Positions 12,600 to 24,233 of a DNA stretch of 58,153 nucleotides are shown piece after piece. The notes beneath the pieces were generated by a model. It was not told the DNA's origin. It saw only the letters and a program-made list of their open reading frames with translations, and searched no databases. The stretch comes from Diplocarpon mali. Taxonomy: Eukaryota; Ascomycota; Leotiomycetes; Helotiales; Drepanopezizaceae. The position numbers and the translations under genes are program-made. The DNA lies in assembly GCA_024741835.1 (NCBI GenBank), contig JAENRP010000046.1:27068-85220 (forward strand), given 5' to 3'. Numbering within the stretch: the stretch's first letter is position 1; every line of letters begins with the position of its first letter.

Positions 12600-14300
12600 T
12601 TAGGAGTAATACTTAAAATCCTAAAACGATTCGTTTCCTAATTCCTTTATATTATCTATCGTCTTAATATTATTCTCTAATTCGTCGCAGCCTTTCTCTA
12701 CTAGTATAATCTTATATTATTTAAAGCAGTCTTAGTTATAGTGCCCTTTTTATCTATACTTATAGTAAATATCGTCGGTCTTTAAGGTTCAATTATAAAG
12801 GGCGCGTTTATTATCTCTAGGTCCTAAAGGTCTAAGGGTAGTATTCAATTCCTTTTAAGGATAGCTTAAGGCTTATTTATAGTATATAAGTCCTATTTAT
12901 CAAAAGGTAGAGGAGGGCCGATTGGAAGTTTTAGCCTAATACTCGTTTCAATTAGAGCGTTATAATAAGAGGCAGAGTTGTTAGTTCTCCTTATTTATAA
13001 ACCATTCGGCCAAGTCTCTAAGGTAGTCGAACTTCCAATTAGAAAGTTGCTTTAGCAAAGACACTTTTACCTTATCCTAAAGCGCCTTATATTAATTGTT
13101 AGTCGACTTCCTTAGTTTAAAAGCTAGTCTGCAGAAGTCGGCTTAAAAGGCTATAAAGGAGGTATTTCCCTATTTAAGCTTTATCCAATTATCTTTAGCT
13201 ATCTATTGCTTAATTTCTTTACTAACTCTATAGGCCTTTTATAAGATTTAGAATAGCTGCGCAGCTATCTTGATTTATCTAATAGATCCTTTTATAAGCC
13301 AATCTCAGATTAAGCTTTAGACATCTCCTATTATTAAATTAGTAATATATATTAAGGCAACCGATTTATCGAAGAACTCTATATAATTGACCTTTATCTT
13401 CTATTATATATTAAAGATCTAATCCTTAACCTTTATATCCCCTTTGCTTAAAAAGGGGTTTAGATCTTTAATCTTTACTAAGCGGACTTAGCGATTAGGT
13501 TCAAGGGTTCGACTTTATCCTTTAAAGTTAAGGGTATTAGAATAGGGTTCCCTTTCGATAGGCTATTTAAGCTAAGTAGTAAAAGGATCTTTATAAGGAT
13601 TTTCGAAGAGAGGTCGGCTTTATAAAGTAAGGGTAGCCAGCTAGCTAATTGAGTTTATATATTATTGCTCTTTTACTAAGTTCTTCTAATATACGCTAAT
13701 CTCTTAGGTCGTTCTAAGCTCTTCTTATAGCTGCACAGTTATAGGTGCGATCGCTTCTTCTATCTTTTAAATATAATTATAAAAACTCTAAACTATTGAA
13801 TCTTATTATTTAATATATTAATAATAGTATTCTATTAAGCGTTCCTCTATTGCTAGTCGATCCTTATATATAGTAGATCTTTTGCCTGCTTTGGTTTAGA
13901 ACCTTAGTAATATAAAGAAGTCGTCTCTCTTAGCCTTTATATTAATATAAGAGATAGGTCAGATTAAGGCTTCTTATTTAAAAGAGGTTAATATATCTTT
14001 TATATTATATAAGGTTTGTTTTAAAGAGAGGGCTGGTCGAGGCTTGCTAGTAGAGTCGGCTAGTATAAGGGATTCGTCTTCCGCAGGGTTTTAAAGGGTA
14101 TCCTCTCTAATTAAGAGGTTGCTTAACTCAAGAGGTACTAGCATTATTATCTTAAGGTTAATTCTTTTAAAGTAAGAGGTCCTTATATAACATTTTTATC
14201 CTACTAAAGGCTATAGTTAAGAAATGCCTTAACTTATAGATTCTATAATTTCTTTTAAAGTTAGCTAAGAGCTATTAACTATTAATAGTTATTTTAGCTA
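12600..14300 (-). pseudogene. Degraded gag of copy A
   Basis: The frame on the minus strand upstream of the protease ends in a CCHC knuckle remnant at about 12,725-12,770, readable as YKYR-stop-KGHY-N-stop-DC, where Cys to Tyr and Arg or Gln to stop changes are RIP-like. A nucleocapsid knuckle marks Gag. Its N-terminal boundary was not fixed; coding character fades towards the LTR at 14,484. Confidence 0.7.
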
Positions 14301-14483
14301 AGTCCACTAGCTCTTCTTTCGATTCTTAAGTTCAGAAAGGGACCGAATATTAAAGCCGTTCTTTAAGTTGCTTTTATATATTATAGGAGTCGGTCGGAAG
14401 AAGGGTCTCTAAGGGGGTACTAGTCCTCTGCTAAGTATATTATATCGCCTTATAAGGCCAAAGGGGATATAAGCTTTAAATTA

Positions 14484-14789
14484 TATAATAGCAGAAGCAA
14501 GGCATAAGTCGATAAAGTCACTAAGATCAAGGCTGCTAAATCGTATAGAATTTAAAGCTAAGGAGTATATACAAAGTAGGAAGCCTTCCTCCTAATATAC
14601 TCTCCTTAGCCTACGACTCTTAAAAGTCGATTTCTATTAATAAGTCATATTCTATCTACTAAAGGAAAGGTATAGTAAAGGTGCAGCGTATCTATTGCAC
14701 CAGTCTGTTTCGCCTCTAGTTATACTACTATTTCTATTACACCTGCTCTAACAGTTCTATTACAACCATAATACAACCGTGCTATGACA
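14484..14789 (-). repeat. 5' LTR of copy A
   Basis: 306-bp terminal repeat, the promoter-bearing LTR for minus-strand transcription. On the minus strand it begins TGTCATAGC, and it is followed at 14,790-14,794 by the GCAGG duplication. It is less mutated at this end than its partner. Confidence 0.92.
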
Positions 14790-14794
14790 GCAGG
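14790..14794. repeat. Target-site duplication of copy A, right
   Basis: GCAGG, identical to 6,684-6,688. Confidence 0.9.
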
Positions 14795-15580
14795 CTTAAC
14801 TATAAATAACCAATTCCCTTCTTTATTATTAAAGAAATCTCATCTAAACCCTAGCATAGGAGTCTAGTTCTCTTTTAAAATAAGCAAACTATAAGCAGAA
14901 GCGTAAAGCCTTAGTATATTAATAATAGTACTATTAGGTAGGGTAATATCTATAGCCTAATTTGATCTTTTTATAGCCCTATTAGCTGCTATAAGTACTA
15001 TATTAGATAAGCCTACAAATCTGCGATTACGAATTCGATTGCCTTAGAATTTTACTACTCCTTCTTAAATAATAAAGAAATTAAGAATCTAAATAGCTTT
15101 AGCTATAAGAGTGTTTTCCTTAAGAATTTTTAATAATACTCGCCTTTTATTATTAGAATTAATATTTATTAGGAAGCGCGAATAAAATAGGAGTCCTCTC
15201 TTATTAGTGGCTAAATTATCTAGTTATTGAATAGATTCTTCCCTTTTATCTTAGTCTATTTTAAAAATATTAGCCAAGGTTATATATTAATCTGCGTCAG
15301 CTAAGAATTCCTCTTTAAAGATTCCCTTTAGTCTTAATTCTTCGGTTAGGAAGTCGTTAAATTAGAGAATTCCAAGGGCCACTTGGGTTAAAAGGTTATT
15401 AATAGTATTCGCATAAGCTAAAAGGAGTTTTTATTACTTTATATCTCTTAAGGCTACGTAGGTCGATTTGAAGTTCTCTAATAATATAATAGCTCTGCTG
15501 TCTTAAGAGAAGTTTATAACTAGTACTTATTTATCCCTTATCGCAGTAGATAAAACCATTTATAAGTTCTTTAAAGGCAT
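14795..15580 (-). pseudogene. Unit X, 5' part (split by retrotransposon copy A)
   Basis: The minus-strand frame starts with a possible ATG at 15,580 and runs to the insertion point of copy A. It is relatively well preserved, with long stretches between stops. It shares with unit Y the blocks FNDFL..(E/K)L..KGI, IAKAI..LN.F, QEG and N.IR.R.F. It lies about 530 bp downstream of the integrase end of the second gypsy element and in the same orientation. It may be a third ORF of that element or an independent repeat. No known domain was recognised. Confidence 0.6.
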
Positions 15581-16110
15581 ATTGCTTATAAAAGATAGGG
15601 AGTATAAATAAGAAAGTTTAATAGGGTATAAGAATTAAAAGGGCATATAAGCTATAATAGGTTTGCTATATATATATTAAGGAAATTGGACTTTTTATTT
15701 ATTATTTAAGGAAAGTAATAGGAATGCTATAATTAAAGGCTAATATTAAGAATATAAAATAAGTTAGAGTAGGCAAGAATTTAAAGTGATCTTAAAAGAT
15801 CTATATCTTAAATAATAAAGGAGGCGACCTTACCGAAAATGTAAAAATAAGAATTAAAGGAAGGTAGGACAATTAATAAGCTAGGAAATCGTTTAATATT
15901 CCTATTTGCGTTCTTTGGATATTTTAGGAATAATAACTTAAGGTTGCGATTAGTTAGGTATTTTAATATTCTTTACTTATAAGACTAGCTTATAGGTCAA
16001 GTTGGAAAAATCTTAGTCTTTATCTAAGGGTTTAAAATTGCTTATATTGCTATCGATTCTTATAAAAGATTCAAAGGTTATATTAATTTCTAATTCGTCT
16101 TTTAAAAGGA
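15581..16110. other. Spacer between second-element pol and unit X
   Basis: AT-rich, with no frame of coding character on either strand. On the minus strand it has pyrimidine-rich stretches before the start of unit X and could be its former leader. Confidence 0.4.
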
Positions 16111-16119
16111 ATAAGGTTT

Positions 16120-18830
16120 AGTTGTATTAATAAAAGCGCTTTAGTCGGTTAGCTGCGAAGGTTCCTTTAATATCAATTCTATTAAGTTCCTAAAGAGAAT
16201 AGTATCCCTTTTCTTTCTACTTAGACTTAACCTTAAATAGACTAAGCTATCGATAGTTAAGTTTAGTATCTACTAATATATTAATACTTTTTATAATATT
16301 ATAGATTAGGATAAGATTATCTTTTCAAATAGGGTGCGTTTTAAGTACTTTAGAAGTAGCCTATGCTTCTTTAGCTTTTTCCTAATATCGTTTCTTTTAT
16401 AAAATGATTTCCTTTATATCTATATCTTAAAGCTTAAGTTATTAGCATCTTATTATAAGTAAATTGGAATGGTTTTAAATTTAATTATAATTGAACAATC
16501 TTTAAATAGGCTATTAAGATTTAAGAGGGAGCTATACCTCTCTATTATAGATAAGGAAAAATAGTATAACTCTAATCGGTTTATAGATTATCATTCGATA
16601 AGTAAAGAGTATTCTATAAAAGTATTTTATCTAATTCTTAAATCTTCTATAAGTGACTTTAGATAGTCCATTAAGAATATTATAATATCCTTGCTCTACT
16701 ACTCTATTAGCTTTTAAGTTATACGCTAAGATTTGAACCTATTTAATGCTATATTTTCGCAAAAAAGCTTTAACTATTCCTTTATTTTTAAGGCCTTTAT
16801 TAATAGTTAGTTTATTAAAAAGTCTATAGCAATAGACTACATCTTTTTAAAGGAACTTCGCAATAGATTCAAAGTTAGCAGATCTTAAAGGTCGCCCTTT
16901 AAGCTATCTTAATAGGTCTTCCTTTATTAAAATAAAATATATAATCCCATTTTCAATTATTAGTACTTATATAATATTAAGATTGACTTTATAAAAAAGG
17001 CCTATTAGCCAGGTTAGGAATAGGGGATTCTCTTTATAATTAGGTTTTTATTTCTAATAGGAGATGCAACTTTTTACAAAGGCTTTGCAGTCTTTAAAAG
17101 AACCCTTTTAAAAGAATTTCCTTAAGAGTTAGTAGTAGGTAGACTTAGCTCCTTAGTGGCCAGTTTCCTTATAAATATCTTAAATAGCCTTAGCCTTTAG
17201 TTTTTTATTATTTAAGCAAAGTTATATAAGGAATAAGTTATCGCTCCTTTTAAATAATCGTCTTCCTCTTATTAAATAAATCAGAGCTTTAGCTTTGAAT
17301 TTCTGAAAATCCTTAAGAGCAATTGCCTTTAGTTATTTAAGCGTAATTAAAAATTTCGCGATTTCTTTAAAGTCACTTAAGTAGTTAAGTAATAAAATTC
17401 TCTTATTTAACTCGCAGGCTAGGACTAAGAGTCGAGTCCCTTTAAGGTAATATATCAATAGATAACCAACTTCGTTCTCTACCTACTTATTAATATCTAT
17501 TTTATCTTCTTTAATTAAATTAAAGGGGTAAGGGCGAGTTCTTTTTAAAAGGCCGTTGGCGGCGGTGTTTTTCATCTTTAGAATATATTTGACTTCAAAG
17601 TCTATTAGTCTTATTTAAGCAATCCATTTTATTAGTAAGGCTCTTAGTAAGTCGCTTATAGCTCTATTTAGTTATTCTATTAGCACTTTAGCATCGGTTT
17701 TAAGGATGAAGTAAGTACTATAAAGGTCGCTTCTTATCTTTTTTATTACCTTTAAAGCGCCTTTGCATTCTTACTTAATAGTATTATACTTTATTTCTAT
17801 TAGATTTTAAAGACCACTTTTAAAGTAAGCTAGATGTCTTTTCTATTAGCTATTAGCTTATTAAAGGATAGTACCTTATTTAATTAAGCTTGCGTTAATT
17901 ATTAGTATAATTGGCCTAGCGTTAACTCTATAATCTATTTTGATTAGATATAGCGCTTTAAGCAACGCTTGCTTTAGTTGTTTTATAGCCTCTATTTAAG
18001 GTTCCTCCTACTGAAACTCAGCCCCTTTTTAAAATAAGGCATAAATAGGTACTACCTTTTTAGCGAAATCCTTAATCTAAATGCAATAGTATACTATAAT
18101 ACTAATAAATACGCGAGCTTTTGCCATATTATTATACCTCTTCTATTTGTCGATTTTAAGTACTTTAGCCTTTTAAGGACTTTGGCTATTAGAATCAATA
18201 ATAAAACTAACAATTTCTATTAATAGAAGATAGTATTATAACTTCAGACTAACTATTGCTCTTACCCTTTTAAATTATATAAGCACCTAGTCTAGATTTT
18301 AAATATATTCTATTATAAATTATTATATACTAAGAAGAACTTCTTTATAATTATAAAATGATCTTAATCCTTTTACTCTTATATCGTTTATATAAGAGAG
18401 CGCAATATTAGATATACAATCTACTAGTATCTTATAGATTACTTAGATAAATTGAGCGATCGAATTTATAGCCCCTTAAGGTAATCTTATTATCTAAAGT
18501 AGCTTAAGAGGAGTTTGAATTACTATTATATCTCTTGATTTAATATTAAGAATAAATTGGTTATATCTAAAGAAGAAGTTAATAAAAGAGCTATAGGTTA
18601 ATCCTACAAATTCATTTAAAAACTCATCTATATTTAAAGGAATGTTAGCGTCTTTAATAGTTATTTAATTCATCTCTACTACTACTATTATTAATCTATA
18701 AGTTCCCTTCTCTTTCTTAGCAACTAAAAACCATTTGTTCCTATAAAGGCTATTATAAAACTTAAGAATACCTTACTTTAGTCTATCCTTTAATATTTCG
18801 ATTACCTTTTCTTAAAGAGCTTTAAGGACT
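16120..18830 (-). pseudogene. Degraded RT-RNase H-integrase of the second gypsy element
   Basis: RT on the minus strand shows YRLIIVVVEMN, then IKDANIPLNIDEF, then SYINDIRVKG near 18,370-18,400. The first Asp of the active pair is Asn while the second remains. RNase H shows LKTDAKVLIE..LNRAISDL and IRLIDFEVKYI (about 17,590-17,730). The integrase zinc finger is near 17,020-17,200 (GH.GAKSTYY, then DCKAFVKSC). The polyprotein ends near 16,150 with GTFAANRLKRFY, the typical C-terminal end of this fungal integrase type. Stops are RIP-like. A palindrome at 17,409 lies within the frame without closing it. Confidence 0.82.
17409..17434. repeat. Dispersed palindrome 9
   Basis: Arms AACTCGCAGGCT and GGACTAAGAGTCGA. 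It is inside the pol frame of the second gypsy element, between RNase H and the integrase finger, and is read through without a stop in that frame. Confidence 0.7.
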
Positions 18831-19375
18831 TTAAATGTTTTCTCTTACTAGGCTTTGTAAGGTATTATCTTAATCTTAATATAAGGCGTAACCTCTTTTC
18901 GAATCTGGCTAAGTTCTATCTAGTTAAAAGCTAAGGCGTCCTTTTAATTTATTAAGGTTTTATAAAGTAGTTCGCATTCTTATTTTATTAAGTTATCTCT
19001 AATTTTTAATATATTAAAACGTTCTTTTATTAGCTGATATCTGATAGGTTTATTAGAAAATCTACTTATAATGAACTTATCGAATTTGCTATCTAGCTTT
19101 AAAGGTCGAAGCTTCTTATCTTATTTAAACCAATTATCTAATCCTTTAAGCTTTAAACTATTAGAGATTCCCTAATCTACCAATTGTACTTTATTAGCCT
19201 TACTTTTATATATAGTTCGAATATTAGCTAGTATTATACTTCTCTACTTCTTTCCTTTTTTATCAAATCTTATAAAACGGTCTGAATTTTCCTTTTTAAA
19301 AATAAATAAAAGATTTTCTAAGTTATTAATTTAAAGTGTATAAATAGAAATATTATTAGTAATTTTATTATTTTT

Positions 19376-19400
19376 CACTTATAGGTCCGGCCTATAAGTG
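19376..19400. repeat. Dispersed palindrome 10
   Basis: Arms CACTTATAGG and CCTATAAGTG are perfectly complementary, around TCCGG. Confidence 0.75.
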
Positions 19401-19537
19401 GTTTTTAGGTTTTTTAAAATGATTAGTAAATTGTCGAAATTTGTAAAACAAACTCTCTTCTCTACTTTATTTTTCTTTTTTCTTAATTTTTAAGCTAATA
19501 AAACGCCGATTATACCGATTTTCAAAATTCTAGATTT

Positions 19538-19563
19538 AACTCTTAGTCTAGGACTGCGAGTCA
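19538..19563. repeat. Dispersed palindrome 11
   Basis: Arms AACTCTTAGTCT and GGACTGCGAGTCAA. Confidence 0.65.
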
Positions 19564-19949
19564 AATTGCTATTATTCAAAATCGGCAAACTCACCTTTCT
19601 TTTACTATAACTCCTTGCTAAATGCCTTCCTTTACTAGCATTAAGCCTAGCCCTTATACTAGCTAATCGTTTCTTAAAACCTTATTTTAGAATTTAGCTA
19701 TATATCTTGCGATAACTATTTATCCTTTTAAAGATCGATCTATATTCTAAAGACTAGCTTTTATAAGATTATCTTTAAGATAGTTAAATATTAGTTAAGA
19801 TTTTAAAATAAAGGGCATTTTTAAAAGAATATCATTTGAAGAATTCTTTATTATTAGAAAGTTAGTATAATTAATAATTCCTTTAACTTTAACCTTTACG
19901 TTTTTCACCTATCTATTAAAATTGTATTTCAATCTAAAGATAGTTAAAT

Positions 19950-22317
19950 AAATAAGGAGTCGATCGCTAACGATTGTCAATTGAGCTATTTCTACTACTT
20001 TTCTAATTATTATATTAACTTCTAAACTACAATTGATTAAAGCCTTTGCTTTAATTGATTCTTCTATTAAACAAATAATAATAGGGCTTTTTATTATAAC
20101 TACTAAATAATTTCAATTAATATTCTAAGATATTAAAGCTATTGCTATAATATTATAGTACCTTTAGATTCTTTTGTTTTTTATAATTTAAAGATATTTA
20201 ATTAAGGCTAAGTGCTTCTTAAAGTTCTTTCGCATTACAATTTCTATTTCCTTATTATTATTCAAATCTTTAAAGGCAATTAAGATATGCTTTCCTAGCA
20301 CTTTATCAAAGCGTCTAATTAAACTAAATAGGTCTTTATACGTAAGGTTAATTTGCTAAGCTATGATATTCTCTATAGCTTTCTCTATTATAATTGAACT
20401 AATATATTTATCAATGAATTTTTCCTATTTTAATATCTGTCTCTTTCGCTTAAGGTTAAGGGTTTGCGTAATAACTTCAACTTCTTAATCTTTAAGCTTA
20501 AAGCCATCTTTATCTATTATATCTCTGATCAATTCGTCTGCTATATCGGCTTTATTCTTATCTACTGCAGTTTTAGATTATTAAGTATCTTTTAGCATTT
20601 GGACTCTATATTAAGATTCCTAAGTTATATATATTAATTTCTAGACTTTAGCTGGTTTTATTAGTATTAAAGGAGTGGTAGATCTAAAAGGACGCTAAGT
20701 ATTCTGAGGGTTTCTAAATATAGAAGTAGTATTAATATTAGTAGATATATTATTATTAACCTATCCTAAGATAGAGATGCCTCTAACTTCTATAGCTATT
20801 TAATTAAAAGCTAAGTCCTTAAGAACTCCCTTAAGTAGGTTACTAGTTAGACTAATATATATATAAGTTAGAATTTTAGCGTTTATATCTATAATATGCT
20901 ATTATTCGACTAAATTCTTATCCTATTTCGTACTATATATTATTATTCGAATAGTCTATAACTATAAGTGATTCTGGTGCTTTTTAATAGGGATAGCTTC
21001 TAGCTTAAGATCTTTAATGCAAAGCATCCTATACTTATTAATATATATAACCTTAGTATTAATAAAACGATAGAAAAGAGGGCAATCGTTATAATATTTA
21101 TATAAAGCGCAGTTAGGTTCTTTATTATTGCAAAAGTTGCAAGTTAATTGTCTTCTATTACTATTCCCTTAATACCTTATAATATTAATATTAGTAAAGT
21201 GCTAGTTAGGATTAATTTCTCCTTTTTTAATCAACTATTAAGTTCTTATATTAGCTAGTTATTTTAAATAATAAGAAGCAGGAGTCTGATAATAAGAACT
21301 ACTATATTAGCTTATAGTAGCTGAGTTTTACCTATTACTAAATTAGGAAATATACTATTTTTCTTATAAGAGATTATTAATCCTAGTTTCTAAGCTTTAG
21401 ATTCGGAGTTCTATAAATTGGGTCTTAAGTTCCTTAATTCTAAGGTTGGATCTTACTCTTAGGTTAGGCTTGCGAATGAAAGGTATAACCATTAGGTTCT
21501 TCTTTGCCTCCTTTATAACTTCTAAAGCCTTTAAGTGTTCTTGGACCAAGCTCTTAAGGTCTTTAGTATAAGAGGGAGTAGGGGCTTTTTCCTACTCTAT
21601 AGCATTAATAGTTCTTTTATTAAGATCTGATTTTAAAGCAAAGGCCGAGAATTCCTTAAATAAGGCAAAGGTTATAAAGTCTTACTTATTGATCCTAAAA
21701 TGCTTAATGATCTTATTTCAAAGGCTAATAGGTAATCTAAGTAAGAAAAGGCGGCCTCTTTTAACTTTGCTAAGTATTTTTTAGCTAATTAAAGTATTTG
21801 ATATATAAGTAAAAGTCCGATAGTAGTTCTTAAGTTCCTTAGGAGTATAAGTGACTAAAATAAATTCCTTTAAGAAAGCCAAGGTATCGCGAATCTGCTA
21901 TCTATTAAATTTGTAGAATTCAGATTTAAGGACCTTAATAAAGAGTTCTTATAAACTATAAGTTTTCCATTTAAGGAGGGACTTGATAATATCCTTACTT
22001 ATATAATTATAATAGTAAGGAAGTTAAGAAATCATATCCTTTTATATAATACTAAAATTATAATAAGTTTCCTTATATTGCTTAAGGAAATTAGTAATAT
22101 TAGCACTTATAAAGTAAGGAGCGCTAGGGGAACCAAGAAGGGGAAAGTGATTAGTAATAGCCCTAAATGCGGCTATTATTGTTTTATACTAACCGTCTGG
22201 GTTAATAGAATCTATAAAGGGCAAAGGGGAAGCTTTAATATTATAAGATTGATTGCTAAGAGGAGTACTTCGAAATTCAAAAGGACTTAAAGAATATTCA
22301 GAATCTGAGTTAATCTT
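19950..22317 (-). pseudogene. Degraded gag and protease of the second gypsy element
   Basis: Minus-strand Gag begins near the copy B insertion with PFIDSINPDG and LLGSPSAPYF, in the manner of fungal gypsy capsid regions. It carries a CNFC...NCALYKYYNDCP knuckle-like segment (about 21,080-21,150), with His probably changed to Tyr. The protease follows with KALINCSLEVNII (about 19,965-20,058), where ALID-S-G-A would be expected. The N-terminus is cut by copy B at 22,318. The palindrome at 21,454 is translated within Gag as RKPNLRVR. Confidence 0.78.
21454..21479. repeat. Dispersed palindrome 12
   Basis: Arms TACTCTTAGGTT and GGCTTGCGAATGA. In Gag of the second gypsy element. Confidence 0.6.
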
Positions 22318-22322
22318 AAAGT
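22318..22322. repeat. Target-site duplication of copy B, left
   Basis: AAAGT, repeated exactly at 30,424-30,428. Confidence 0.9.
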
Positions 22323-22628
22323 TATGACGGCGGAAGCAAGGCATAAGTCGATAAAGTCACTGAGATCAAGGCTGCCAAATCGTATAGAATTCAAAGCTAA
22401 GGAGTATATATAAAGTAGGAAGCCTTCCTCTTAATATGCTCTCCTTAGCCTACGACTCCTAGAAGTCGATTTCTATTAATAAGTCATATTCTATCTATTA
22501 AAAGAAAGGTATAGTAAAGGTGCAGCGTATCTATTGCACTAGTCTATTTCGCCTTTAGTTGTACTACTATCTCTATTACACCTGCTCTAATAGTTCTATT
22601 GCGACTATAATATAACTATGCTATAATA
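22323..22628 (-). repeat. 3' LTR of copy B
   Basis: 306-bp LTR matching 30,118-30,423. The purine-rich tract on the minus strand directly inside it (about 22,629-22,645) is equivalent to that of copy A. Confidence 0.92.
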
Positions 22629-22643
22629 TTACCCCCTCTCTCT

Positions 22644-23974
22644 TAAGAAGCGAGGTACCCTTATCTTAACCTATTCTTAAATGAAGTTGTATATAATTCT
22701 ATTTTCAGCTCTATTAATAAAGCTCTTTATCTTTTCGTTTATCGGATCCCCTTTAGTATAGATAGTCTTAATAGCAGTCTTAACTAGTTTGTCCAAGTTG
22801 TCGAATGCGCTAATAAGCTTTCTATCGCATAGATCCTTAAGATTGCATTATTATTATTAGTTTTCGCATATCTATTCTAGCTAATCCATTTGGTTTGACT
22901 TCTATCGTTTAGCAAAGGTATTAGCGGTAGTAGTAGGGGTGGCCTTCCTCTTTTATATAATAGCATAAGTAGCGACTTACTATTATAGCTTATCGTTCTT
23001 ATCTTATAATATCTTAAGCTTTAATGCATCCTCCTTTACTTTAGCTTATAGGGTTTTTAATTCGCGCGATTAGTTATTAAGGTTATTATAAAGGCGATTG
23101 AACTCAATTGCCTTAAATAGTATAATAAAGACTATATATCCACTTTATATAAAGGTTCCTCCTTTGGCCTTGATTTTCGCAACCACTTTATTAATATTAG
23201 CAAGCAGGCGTTCCTTACTTTACGCAGCTTTTACAACTATCTTCCAAATGCGCTATTCGGACGCTTTGAATTTAGCAGGCCTTAGGTTAACTTACGTCTC
23301 GCCTTAATTAAAGATATTTTATTATAGCTATCTCTAAAGGTTATTTCTTAAGAGTCTTAACTTGCTAAGTCATAACTCTCTAATTATTATACTATCTTTC
23401 CTCTTTATTGGCATACTATTCCTCTTTATCTTAATAGGCGTAGGTCAGTTATCTTTATTATTTTTATTCTCTAACTTATTACAAAGCTAGTTAAGAGGGA
23501 CCTTTTTACTAAGGGTAATACTATTTCTAAATAGGAAAGGGGTTAGGGTTAGCGTTGGCAAGGCGGTAGGTTCGTTTATTTCATCGTCTACTAGGAGTGG
23601 TATTAGCAATAGTAAGGCAGTAGGTTCGACGTCTTTATTATTATCAAAGTCGTTAGAGTCGCTATTTATATTACTTGCAAATAGTAATTGGAAATCTGCT
23701 TACTCTATTCTAGTAAGTGTAGCAGGTTAATTGTCTATTACTTATTAGGCAAGGGTAGCTTATATAGGGTCTACTTCTATTAGAAATGCTATTGCATTAT
23801 TAATACCGATTATAGAGTTGTCTTATATATTAAGGGAGTCGGTAAGCGCAATAGCAAGTATAGTAGTCTTATTATTAAAGGGAAGGGGGTTGTTTATTAG
23901 TTCGCTTATAGTAATAGTTGGCCAAGTAGTTCAGTTTGATAATATAATATATAGTAGTAGGGCAGTAGGTTAAA
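22644..23974 (-). pseudogene. Extra post-pol frame of copy B
   Basis: Counterpart of the 7,010-8,340 frame in copy A: a Thr/Pro/Asn-rich N-terminal part, a basic middle, and a Leu/Lys heptad-like stretch near 23,000-23,085. Its presence in both copies at the same place shows that it belongs to the element and is not an insertion into one copy. Function unknown. Confidence 0.55.
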
Positions 23975-24233
23975 AGAGCGAGTTGATTAATTTGTAAAAG
24001 CAAAGCGAAGGTAGTAAGAAGGAGAAGTATTTATAGGGAAATAGATCTAGGTAGAAGTACTAGTATAGAATAGAGAATAAAGGAATAGAATAGTAAAGAA
24101 TAGTAAGTAGTAAGGCGGTGAATTATAAGAATAGTTCAAAGGGAGGGTAGTCTTTATTATATATTCTAAATAAGTGCATTAGCGTCTAGCACTTTATTCC
24201 TAGTCTTTATTAAGGTTAAATAGTCGTAAGAGT

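Larger units (their letters stand above)
6689..14789 (-). mobile_element. Ty3/gypsy chromovirus, copy A (complete, RIP-inactivated)
   Basis: An 8,101-bp LTR retrotransposon read on the minus strand. It has 306-bp LTRs, a perfect GCAGG target duplication and a minus-strand polypurine run (AAAGGGAGGGGGTGA) directly before its 3' LTR, which lies at the low-coordinate end. The domain order on the minus strand is Gag zinc knuckle (about 12,770), protease (about 12,500), RT (about 11,130), RNase H end (about 10,350-10,430), integrase zinc finger (about 9,850-9,950) and chromodomain (about 8,690-8,930). A chromodomain after integrase defines chromoviruses. The RT active site reads YINN rather than Y-x-D-D, and stops are frequent. 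It sits inside unit X. Copy B is the same length and orientation. Confidence 0.93.
16110..22317 (-). mobile_element. Remnant of a second Ty3/gypsy element (gag-pol)
   Basis: An older, independent gypsy lineage on the minus strand. From high to low coordinates: Gag (22,317 to about 20,080), aspartic protease (about 19,950-20,065), RT (about 18,150-18,830), RNase H (about 17,560-17,760) and integrase (about 17,200-16,120). Its left part carries palindromes at 17,409, 19,376, 19,538 and 21,454. Copy B is inserted at its Gag end, so the leader and probable 5' LTR now lie beyond 30,429. No clear 3' LTR was found. It is distinct from copies A and B: its RT box is YINDI followed by VKG, and no chromodomain was seen. 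Confidence 0.8.
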
